A stretch of 64,000 nt of DNA, taken from the NCBI GenBank assembly GCA_964019695.1, contig OZ026517.1, forward strand, positions 50,895,672 to 50,959,671, written 5' to 3'. The position numbers and the translations under genes are program-made. The notes under the pieces were generated by a model that was not told the DNA's origin, ran no database searches, and saw only the letters and a program-made list of their open reading frames with translations. Position 1 is the stretch's first letter. Each line of letters starts with the position of its first letter. Source of the DNA: Loripinus fragilis. Its lineage: Eukaryota; Mollusca; Bivalvia; Lucinida; Lucinidae. Shown piece by piece: positions 44,244 to 53,504 of the stretch.

Positions 44244-44564
44244 CGGGCCGCGTAGCGCAGTCGGTAACGTGTCTGTCAACAGATGCGAGTCTGACTGCAG
44301 ATCCAGGGGTCGCGAGTTCGATCCCGGCCCGGTCCCATACTTTCGTGGAGATTGATCATGAAATAATTTCTACGGTCATTCTCCTCCCTTCCGCTGAATC
44401 ATTCAAGAAGGGTTGTTGTCAGTTACAAGCGAAAGTATGTGCACGAAGTACTGGTTAACTGCTTGTTCAAGCTTGCCCAGGAAAAAGTGTGGTTAGGTGA
44501 ACTGACCGTCCCGCAATGACCATAGCTGTTGACTTGGGATGTAAAGCAAACAAACAAACAAACA
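44244..44564 (+). mobile_element. tRNA-derived SINE family 2, full length
   Basis: The head GGGCCGCGTAGCGCAGTCGG (A-box) and GAGTTCGATCCCGGCCCGG (B-box) are followed by a body with GAAGGGTTGTTGTCAGTTAC and TAGGTGAACTGACCGTCCCG, and a tail (CAAA)n from 44546. An imperfect duplication CAATAAAATTG / CAATAAAGTTG flanks it. The head is close to a functional tRNA, but the anticodon loop region has an extra TCTGTCAACAGATGCGAGTC duplication. Confidence 0.85.
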
Positions 44565-45086
44565 ATAAAGTTGCTTTTTTTAATATTTGTTATAAAACAT
44601 ATACAGTTTTCATTACCAGAACAGGTAAGCAACTGTTTTCTGCCAACCAGATTCAGATAATGACCGAGTTTGCCAAATATTGGTTTGTGACAGTGTATGG
44701 AAGGGTCTATATAAGAAACCTTCCAATGCAGGAGTGCTGTCCATGTATAAAGTAAAGACTGGCTGTATTCTGGATTCAAGTTGAATGGTTTGCTTAAAAT
44801 GAAATTTCTCCACAATTAATGCAAGAAAAATGAATCTGTCATGAGTGTAAGGTGTGGTTTGAAAATAAGTCCCCTTTCGGATCAAGATTTGGTATTAGGT
44901 ACAAGTCAAATCTCTTCTTATGCAAACAGTGATCCTTAGGATGGATTTTTCTAAATACACCTCATACCTGTTAATCTCATATCTGAAACCTGCCATAAAG
45001 AGGTATTTTTTACAGATTTCCATGTCTGTGGAGTTGTTTGGAATAATATATTTAACCAGAGATCTCAATGCCTTTCTTTTTATATG

Positions 45087-45318
45087 TTAACTCTCTGCCT
45101 CCTAGTGTCGTCTGCTGATAACCTTTGCATACAGTTTGGAACCAGATCAGGACAGACACAATTTGGATCCACACTATTTGTCTGTATGCCCAAATTAATT
45201 AGTCCTTGATGTAAGCATTTACATGCAGCAGACTCCAAAATATTGACCATGCTTGACATTTTGTCTGCCAGATCTAGGATCAAACTACAGCAAACGACAC
45301 TAGCAGATAAAGAGTTAA
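45087..45318. repeat. MITE family A, full length with TTAACTCTTT-type termini
   Basis: TTAACTCTCTGCCTCCTAGT at the left mirrors ACTAGCAGATAAAGAGTTAA at the right. The core is AACCAGATCAGGACAGACAC. This copy shows both termini clearly. Confidence 0.8.
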
Positions 45319-45503
45319 CATGTTTGTAGCTAGTGACAAATTTAGATAAAATATTTCAGATCCTATTTATGATTTGACCTTGACCTTATTTGCAAAAGGT
45401 TTTGCAGTTTTGACCAGTCTGATAGCAATAGGGTTAGAAGCGGGCAACAACTCAAACAAGATGGTGGCTGGATACTCACTTAGGATCTCATTGATAGCCA
45501 TGT

Positions 45504-45704
45504 TTAACTCTTTAGTCGTCTGAAGATAACTTTTACAAGCAGTTTGGACCCAGATCAGGCCCGACAAATTGTCGGGCCTGATCAGGATCCAAACTCTTTG
45601 ATACACTGATGGCATTCCTGAAAGTTTTTTTTAAAACGATGCATTTCAAAATAATCAGCAGACGACAAAAAAGCATATAGAATTACCCAGTAGGCAAAGA
45701 GTTA
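45504..45704. repeat. MITE family A, full length
   Basis: The ends TTAACTCTTTAGTCGTCTG and GTAGGCAAAGAGTTA are inverted. The hairpin core is GCCCGACAAATTGTCGGGC, a perfect palindrome. Confidence 0.85.
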
Positions 45705-45721
45705 GTTTTAGCAGCACCAAT

Positions 45722-45969
45722 TTTAACCCGTTTCTGGCCTTTATACTTCAAATGTTGTTTTCTTTTTTTTCGCAGGCTTGCACTCGTAGCCTTTATTTCA
45801 AACAATGTGGACCCAGATCAGACTGCTGCCAGGAGAGCAGTCTGATCAGTGTGCATACTTTTTGCTTTCATGATGAAAGTTATAATTCTGGAGTGCATGT
45901 GAATATATGCAGCAGATGTAGAAAGCAGATAACATTTTCAGGACAAATGTTGGCAGCAAAAGGGTTAAA
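45722..45969 (+). repeat. MITE family B copy
   Basis: The ends TTTAACCCGTTTCTGGC and GGCAGCAAAAGGGTTAAA are inverted. The core is AGACTGCTGCCAGGAGAGCA. Confidence 0.7.
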
Positions 45970-46009
45970 TATGTTGCAAAGGTTCAGATAAACAAAATAT
46001 TTGAGGGTA

Positions 46010-46145
46010 AAATTGTAAATATTTTCCTACCCATCAGTTTAAACATATGTTTTGGGTGCTCAAAAGAACCGTCTCATTGAGACGGTTCTTTTGAATACCC
46101 ACAACATATGTTTTGGTGGAGATATAAGAAAATTAATTTTCTGTT
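46010..46145. repeat. MITE family D copy
   Basis: The central palindrome is AGAACCGTCTCATTGAGACG (continuing GTTCTTTT). It is flanked by AAACATATGTTTTGGGTGCT and TACCCACAACATATGTTTTG, which are inverted relative to each other. Similar copies are listed at 50770, 53105, 56881, 57236 and 63800. Confidence 0.85.
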
Positions 46146-47606
46146 ACGTACTCTTAACTAAAGTCCTGATGTTGTATACGCTGCACCCATTGGATCTAAA
46201 AATTTTGTCTAAAATTTGTCGCATGCCACAACCTGTAGCTGAAAAAAATCTGGTCCACAATAAAAAATTTCTTGAAAATGTCTTCTTTCATTTGTGCTGC
46301 ATCCCTCCCTTATATATATGCTTAATATCTTGGTTACCGTTTGATTGTTACGACCGAACAATATAGAGTTCTAGTGATAAGGCGTACATTTTCCCTAGTT
46401 GGCATGATTACAATGTCGCCTTAATGTTTTTAAAATTGGCTTGTTCAGTAGATCGGAATCGTTTGTGCAATTTTGGTAGGGTGTATCATGAGGAACAATT
46501 CTGTGAAATTATTTTGAATTTGGAAAAGTGGATCAGGAGGAGATGTTGTTTGCAGACATGTCTCATCTAGAGCTCTGGTGGCCCATTTGTTCGTAGGAGC
46601 AGAACCAATCGTGAAATTTTGGTAGAATGCATCAAGAGAATAATTCTGTGAAATTATTTTGAATACGGACCAGTGGTTCAGGTGGAAAATGTCTTTTAAG
46701 ATATTTCTTATCTGGAGCTCTGGCAGCCCCTTTGTTCAACAGAGTGGAACCATTTGTGTAAGGAGTTGTCCTGATAAGGCGTGAAGTCTCCCTAAAAGTC
46801 ATTTATGAAAAAGTAAAATTTTCAAACTGTGATTTTTGCAATAATGACAATAATTGGCGTGATTATTAAAACATAACATATTTAATGATTTTCGTCCCCG
46901 CACGCCTGCTGACAGTTTGGTCTATGGACCCAAACAAGGATCACGAGACCAGGGGTTTTACTTGAGGTAATATTTGTGAAAAATCTTAGAAAAATATTAA
47001 TTAAAAGCAACTGCATACAACAAGCAGGCATGTTAAATCACCAAGGATCACCAAAGCCCTCCTAATTGTGCATTAAAATATGTGCTTATCTGAAAGAAAT
47101 ATTAGATCTTGTGACTATAGGCAAGTCTCAGAGGTAAGTTGACCGTTAGTTTAGCAAGTAAAAAAATATTGACTATATATCAGATGATTGTCTCAAATAT
47201 GACTCTATGGCCATGAATGAATGAACAGGTACTCAAACATACTTTTTGATAAATCCAACACTTGTTAGATTTTTTGATTTTCTCCCTTTTGTAATTTGTT
47301 ATCATTTTTTGAAGTCTGAAATATTTGTTGGTTTGTTTGGTTGTCAGACACATGTATATAAAGAAAGAAATAACATGTTATAATATCTGTATACATTCTC
47401 AGAGTGATTGTATACATTCTCAGAGTGATATTACATTATAAAATGATAAAACATGATAAATATTGAATCTGAAATGAACAAACCATATATATGTAATTTT
47501 TACATCATATTTTAATTCTACAAGGCAAGTAACTGTATTATTATAGAATTTAAGCCAAAAACTAATTTTGCCATCCACTTACTTTAGTGGACAATTTTAT
47601 AGAGAC
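46146..47606. other. No gene seen; possible old TIR pieces near 46365 and 46763
   Basis: GAGTTCTAGTGATAAGGCGT (46366) and GGAGTTGTCCTGATAAGGCG (46764) resemble the reverse complement of ACGCCTTATCGCTAGAACTC at 52561-52580. Short 24-bp duplications occur at 47381-47429 (ACATTCTCAGAGTGAT). Confidence 0.4.
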
Positions 47607-47779
47607 CTAAGAAGCTGCTGTGGTACAGGGGATATGCCTATGACTTATAAACCAGGGGTCGCAGGTTCGATTCCCAGCTTCTCCATAAAACCACTTTCGG
47701 TGAGCCTATGGGTGTTCCCGTAATAAAATCAACATAAATCTTAAACCAACCCGGCGGAAATACCCAGGAAAGCCACAAA
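47607..47779 (+). mobile_element. SINE family 3 copy
   Basis: GAAGCTGCTGTGGTACAGGG (A-box region), GGTCGCAGGTTCGATTCCCA (B-box), and a body with CCCGTAATAAAATCAACATA. Both this and the next copy are preceded by TTTATAGAGACCTAAGAAGC, so the pair may derive from a local duplication. Confidence 0.8.
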
Positions 47780-47807
47780 AAAGTGTTTTTTTTTATAGAG
47801 ACCTAAG

Positions 47808-47999
47808 AAGCTGCTGTGGTGTAGGGGATAATTCTATGCCTTGTAAACCAGGGGTCGCAGGTTCGATTCCCGGCTTCTCCATCAAACCACTTTGGGTGTT
47901 CCCGTAATAAAACCAACACACAAATCTTAAATTAAAACCAACACACAAATCTTAAACCAACCCGGCGGAACTGGTTTATACCCAGGTTATAGAGACCTA
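47808..47999 (+). mobile_element. SINE family 3 copy, second of a tandem pair
   Basis: The head is GAAGCTGCTGTGGTGTAGGG and the B-box GGTTCGATTCCCGGC. The body segment AAACCAACACACAAATCTTA is duplicated within it (47917 and 47935). The end GGCGGAACTGGTTTATACCC is better preserved than in the first copy. Confidence 0.8.
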
Positions 48000-48809
48000 C
48001 AACTGGCGGTTTGATGACCAGATACTAACAATTTAATGATTACAGATATATGGGATTTTATTTCCCAAGAAGGGTAGGTTATAATTTTCGGTTGGCAAAA
48101 GTGTTAGATAAGCCCTCTGGTGCTGTTGTGGATGAGTACACTTGTAAGTGTTGAGAGATCCTACAAAAACAAGCTGACGTTATATCTCCCACAAATAAAG
48201 CCACACTTGATCATCATTTCAGGTTTCCCGAGAAAAGTCACATAAAAGGGTCATCTGTTCAGGTTGTGCGTTTCTCCGTCAAAGTTTGCTGTCTGCACTT
48301 ATAATACAATAAAACTACTATCATTCAGCTACATTTCTGCCAAATTTGAAGCCGCAGTTTGATTTTATGAAGTTATTGGAGCCCATCAAAGACTTTATGA
48401 AGTTATTGGAGCCCATCAAAGACGACAGGTAGAGGAAAAATGGCTGCCTTTATCTACAGATCAATTTTGAAGTGGCTGTCTGATGAAAGGTCATGAATTT
48501 TAGTGGCTAACATTGATGACAGGTCATAATTATAGAAAGTTACTTTAAATCAACATATTTCTTCAGCCTTTGGACTCAACTGAGAGCATAAATGATTTTC
48601 CATATTGCATTTTTATCTGTCAGTAGTACCTATCTTATTTTGTAAAGTGTAAAGCCTGGCATCAATACAACGAGTGCCCAAGAGCGCTAGCATCGTTGAA
48701 CTCGCCTCGGGTGTATTGGAGAAGTCACTCACCACTCAACTTGTATCCTGAATTAGATCCCTGGCTCCACCAGTTTGTGGAACGAGATGGGTCCCCATCG
48801 CCAATCGCA
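48000..48809. other. No gene seen; 31-bp tandem duplication at 48363-48424
   Basis: TTTATGAAGTTATTGGAGCC CATCAAAGA occurs twice in direct succession. No exon was recognised. Confidence 0.5.
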
Positions 48810-49028
48810 ACAAGTCGTCTGCTTTTCTCTGCTGAGATGTTTAAGAAGCCTCTATGGCAAACAGTGTGGACCCAGATCAGACTGCTCCTATAGGAGCAGT
48901 CTGTTCTGGGTCCACGCTGTTTGCTTCTATACTTAATTCGTCAGTAATGCTAGGTAATTATATGCAACAGACGACTTCAGCAGTCGACATTTTCAGATGC
49001 ATTTTTTTCTTGGCGCTTTAAGGGTTAA
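48810..49028 (-). repeat. MITE family B copy
   Basis: The core ACTGCTCCTATAGGAGCAGT is a perfect palindrome at about 48877-48900. The right end is GGCGCTTTAAGGGTTAAAA. A SINE family 3 3' fragment follows at 49045-49145. Confidence 0.8.
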
Positions 49029-49539
49029 AATCAGAACCACTGTCAGTTGATCCTGCGGGTGCTCCCGACATAAAAAACAATAAATATCACATAAACGGAG
49101 GGTTCTCTCAGCCCGGTATTGGTTCTGTGGCACAGCCATAAAAAGATGTAACAGTAGCAGAACTTCTACCATTGTCCTTCTAGATTTTACTAATATTATT
49201 AGCTGCTACACATTTAACGCCACTGCTTTCTTGCAAGAATCCATTGTGAAACCTACTACTACATTTTATATTCATTCTTAATTTTAGGTCCCTTACAAAA
49301 GTACTTTCTTGTGCCGCTATAGAGCGGCTATATTGTGGCTCTATAGACCCTACTATTATTAAGCTATTACGTGACTAGATAGGCAACAACTTCAATATTC
49401 ATATTTAGGTGTGGTTCCGCTCTCAAGAAGGGAGATAAAATTAATAATTTCTTAAAGAGTTGATAAATTGTTTGAGCCGCAAAGACATGCGTGCATTACA
49501 TGAAAATCATGACTATATAGTAAACTGTAAGTCACATTC

Positions 49540-49978
49540 TTTAACTCTTAAAGCTTATATTACAAACATTAATTTTTTGTCTGCTTTCAAAATTTGTTAT
49601 CTGCTGAAATGTTTTTGAAGCCTCGACAAACCGTGTAGATCCAGATCAGACTGCTCCTGATGCAGCACTGGGTCCACACTGTTTGCCTCTAACCATGTAC
49701 AAACATTAAATAAGGAGCTTAGTGGCTCCGTGGTAGAGTGCTTGACTCGAGACTGAGAGGCTGTGGGTTTGAGCTTCACCAGCGTCACTGCATTATGTCC
49801 TTGAGCAAGACACATTAATCCTAGCTTAGTACTGGTTCAACCCAGGAAGACCCCTCCCTACATAACTGAAAGATTGTTGATGGGACGTAAAGAATCAAAT
49901 CAAACAAACAAAATAGCAGACTTCTTAAAGAGACAACATTTTTGGATGATTTTTTTTGCTGTGGTTTTAAAGGTTAGA
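49540..49978 (+). repeat. MITE family B interrupted by a SINE
   Basis: The left part starts TTTAACTCTTAAAGC and includes CAGATCAGACTGCTCCTGAT. It resumes after the SINE with AGCAGACTTCTTAAAGAGAC and ends GTTTTAAAGGTTAGA. Confidence 0.65.
49716..49911 (+). mobile_element. SINE family 1
   Basis: GGAGCTTAGTGGCTCCGTGG, B-box GGGTTTGAGCTTCACC, and an intact tail AAAGAATCAAATCAAACAAA. AAATA flanks both sides, which is too short to be decisive. Confidence 0.85.
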
Positions 49979-50025
49979 TAATATTTTTGTGTCTTTACTG
50001 AGGTATTATATGACACAAGATGATA

Positions 50026-50135
50026 TAAGTTCTGAACTTTGTGCCATCCATTTGACTGATGTTTAGGATGTTAATTCTGTTTGAGTTTTGTGCCATCCAT
50101 TTGACTGATGTTTAGGATGTTAATTCTGGTTGAGT
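50026..50135. repeat. About 50-bp tandem duplication
   Basis: TTTGTGCCATCCATTTGACT GATGTTTAGGATGTTAATTC occurs twice back to back. Confidence 0.85.
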
Positions 50136-51880
50136 TTACTGCCTGGGAAATAAATAAACCATTGAAAATCAACAAATTATGTCCACAAGCCTTACTGCAC
50201 TTATGCTACGTGTACATCAAGATGAGCGTATGAAGGCTTTTGGCTGGTTACCGCCGTACGAAGAGTAATACAGGCAGCAAAGCTATTTGGTTGCTCTCAC
50301 GTTAATGCTCATAGCCTCATGAGGCGCTTTGAGCAGACAAGAATATCTATCGATGCATAGGGTTGACGCGACTTAAGAAAGCAACTCCATGACAAGACCG
50401 TTAATTTACACTCACACATTGACGTTAGCAGTTCTAGCCGGCAACTGCAGATGCTACACACCTCAAGGTTTCATACCAGATGATAAAAACAAGAATCGGA
50501 ACAAATGATTTTTGATGTGTGATCTTTTATTTTGACCCCTTACTCATTCACAACGCAACCAGTCAAACATGCAAAGATACAGCTGTGTTTCAATTACACA
50601 GATCTACTGAAAATTGAACATCCATTAATTTGATATGATTTGTTTCACATAGGGTAGGTATTGGTGGAGATATAACTGATTAAAGTAAGTGTAAAGTTTC
50701 TTTTTTTTTTTTTTTCAATGTATTTCAAAATGTTGATGCATAACGCATCACAGGGTAAGATAAACACAAATTTTTGAGCGTAAAATCTTAAATATTTCCT
50801 TACCAATCAGTTTAAACATATGCTTTGGGTGCTCAAAAGAACCGTCTCATTGAGACGGTTCTTTTGAGTACCCACAGCTTATGTTTTGGTTAAGAAATAA
50901 GAAAAATAATTTTTCGGTACGCACAACTAAAGACTTCAGAAACTAAAAGCCTGCACATAAAATGAGACAGTCAGGCAGGGACATCTTTGCGAGTCAAAAT
51001 GTAATTGTAAGTAAACACTTGATCCATATTTTCAATATTGTGAATACAGTCACGCTTCAGAGCTTTTTGTTTATCTATAGAGATATACTTTGAAAATGTG
51101 AACAGACAACAATGGACCATTGCTATACTTGTATCTCACTTGAGCCTTCTGCTCAGATGAGCCAACAGTGACAACAACTATTGGCATTTTAAAATGAATG
51201 ATGCCTGATGAGAGTATTTCTGCGCTTCTAGGATAATACATAAAAACTCAAACAAAATTCTTATTTACAATAACTTTATTTCATATTATTATACCTCACA
51301 TAAATTTCCCATGCAAAACCTCCATAGGCCGGCAGGCGGTCATTTCGACTATCACCCTGCAATAATTTAGACTATCACATGCCCGACTTTGATGCGCATA
51401 CGGTTCGTTTACGCGAGGAGAAGCTTTTACATTGACGGATATATGTATGATTCCATGGCCTGGCCACTTTAATCTTCATATAACTTCGTTATTTGTGGTC
51501 AGAAACATAAAGTGTGGGTACTCGTTTTCTTAGTTACAAGGAACACTTTGAGATTAAAATTGAGCAGATAAGGCGACATTTTCTGTTTTGCAACAAAACC
51601 GCACCATCCATAGCAATGATAATAGCAACTCCATTTACAATTAGATCGAAGCAACGCTGCTAAGCAGCCTTTTATGTTTGCCGTGACATGATTTGTTTAA
51701 ACTGGGATCATGATCAGCTTGAGCACTAAAACTGCTTGCAAACTCAACCCTTTTGTGAAAGATATTATTTCATCCATTTTTAGCCAATACGCATTGTGCT
51801 GTTCTTGGAACAATCCCACACCATGGTTAGAGGAAAAATGATAGAAAATAAAGGAATTATGTTCGGTATAATAAAATTAA
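50136..51880. other. No gene; MITE D at 50770-50925
   Basis: The D copy has the perfect palindrome AGAACCGTCTCATTGAGACG. 51130-51290 shares sequence with 59570-59670 and 60040-60125 (for example TTCTAGGATAATACA and TTCTTATTTACAATA), a diverged dispersed repeat. The rest is unassigned. Confidence 0.5.
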
Positions 51881-52014
51881 TATAACATTCTTGAGAGGGT
51901 GATAGTCGAAAAATCATCCCTTGAAATATGATTATCAACCTCGGCTGCGCCTCGTTTGATAATCACGTTCCTCGGGATGATATTTTTGACTATCACCCTT
52001 TCAAGAATGTTATA
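51881..52014. repeat. 134-bp palindromic MITE
   Basis: TATAACATTCTTGAGAGGGT mirrors ACCCTTTCAAGAATGTTATA. The inner arms GTGATAGTCGAAAAATCATC and GATGATATTTTTGACTATCA pair, and the centre is CCTCGGCTGCGCCTCG. Confidence 0.85.
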
Positions 52015-52582
52015 TTTAAATATTGGCGTAGCTTCCAACTTTTTTGCATATAGGGATGACCTCCCTTAGCACGTCATTTTACTCCCTAAGATGCCCTTTG
52101 GCTATAAACATTTACAACATAAGTAAAGGGCATTTTGGGTCGGGGGTGTGTGGGGGGGGGGGGGGAGCATCTTAAAACAAACTGATAGATACCAGTTTCA
52201 TCTTTCTAATGACAAATGTCACAATTTTATGTGTATTTCGTATGCATGCGCAGAATGAATATGGTAAGGTTTTGGAAATGAAGAGCACATATATCCTTTA
52301 CATTTTAGCACTTTTCTTTTTTTTTTAAACTAGCAATGCATTTACTCAAAGTCTGGTCTAAACGGCACCCAGTATAAAGACGTAAAATGAGGCGTGGGAG
52401 TAGAAAGTGCACGTTTTCACGGTATTGTAAAGAGTGAATCGCTTTGAAATGTATTTTGTTGCCTACTATTGATATTTTACAGCCAAACTACAGTGATTTT
52501 AAAAAAATTAGGACAATTTGAAAATTTGGTGTTTGTAGTTGTGTCAATTAGGGAAAAAATACGCCTTATCGCTAGAACTCCT
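52015..52582. other. No gene; G14 run at about 52153-52166
   Basis: 52025-52080 shares CATATAGGGATGACCTCCCT with 60144-60170. No exon was recognised. Confidence 0.4.
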
Positions 52583-53415
52583 TTAACCTTTTTACTCACA
52601 GAATGGCCATAACTCTACATATGAGCCGTGGCATGTGATTTCCAACAATGTGGCATTTTGACAAGTGTAGACTCAGAGGAGCCTGTGCAGCCTCCTTTTA
52701 AGCTTAGAAACTCCAGATGCTATTCGGTCAGTAGCTTTACAGTCATATAATGTTCAAGCGACTAGCAAAGGCTCTGACCAGACTGGGCGTATGCGCAGTC
52801 TGGTCTGAGCCTTTGCTGGTCGCACATACCACATTGTTGGAAATCTCATGTCGTGGCTCATATGGGTCAGCTCATGAGATTTTGGTACTTATTTCATATA
52901 TGTAAAGTCACTATACACTTGCAGCAATCTAGTGGAGCATGAAGCCTAGTTTTTAGTCGAGCCCCCAGCTTATAAACCTTTTTTCATACTCAACTCAGCT
53001 GAGCATGCATGATAAATAAATCATTTGAGAGTTTAAAAATATTGGATGTGGCCATTCTGAGTGCAATAAGGTTAAATTTCTTTCTCCAGATAAGAATGCG
53101 TATTGGAAAATTACTTCCTTTATTTCTCATCCAAAACATATGTTGTAGGTACTCAAAAGAACCGTCTCAATGAGACGGTTCTTTTGAGCACCCAAAACAC
53201 ATTTTTAAATTATTTGGTAAGCAAATAATTAAAATTTTACACAAATCAAATTTTCTTATCTGGATCTATGTTGTCTAGTATATTTTTGTCATTTCGGAAA
53301 CTACAGCTACCATTTATTACACAAGAAAAATTTTGGCTTATATTTTGCAAATTAGCTGACCTGGCAAAGTAATTTATAGAACAGGGTTTCATCTCAAGTT
53401 TCTATTAATATGTCG
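52583..53415. repeat. Dispersed repeat carrying insertions of MITE C and MITE D
   Basis: It shares order and sequence with 62369-63075: TTTAACCTTTTTACTC, GATTTTGGTACTTAT, GCAGCAATCTAGTG, GAGCATGAAGCCTAGTT, then TATTTTTGTCATTT and AGAACAG...TTTCAT. The 62 kb copy lacks the MITE C at 52624-52858 and the MITE D at about 53105-53235. Confidence 0.75.
52624..52858 (+). repeat. MITE family C with CATATG duplication
   Basis: AGCCGTGGCATGTGATTTCC mirrors GGAAATCTCATGTCGTGGCT. The inner hairpin is ACTGGGCGTATGCGCAGT-like. CATATG occurs at 52618-52623 and 52859-52864 but once in the paralogous unoccupied site at about 62405. Confidence 0.85.
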
Positions 53416-53504
53416 AAAACAACCTTTACTATGATTTAATTAACCTGACACAGGCGCATAATTTCATGGTAAGTGCACAAGCTATTTTTACCATCGTCGA
53501 TTTT

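Noticed and set aside
44246..44340. Candidate functional tRNA gene
   Set aside because: It has A- and B-boxes, but the anticodon arm is disrupted by an inserted duplication, and the body and tail are those of SINE family 2.
46366..52583. Possible 6 kb element with GATAAGGCGT inverted ends
   Set aside because: The left side has two competing ends (46366 and 46764), the match is imperfect, and no target duplication was found.
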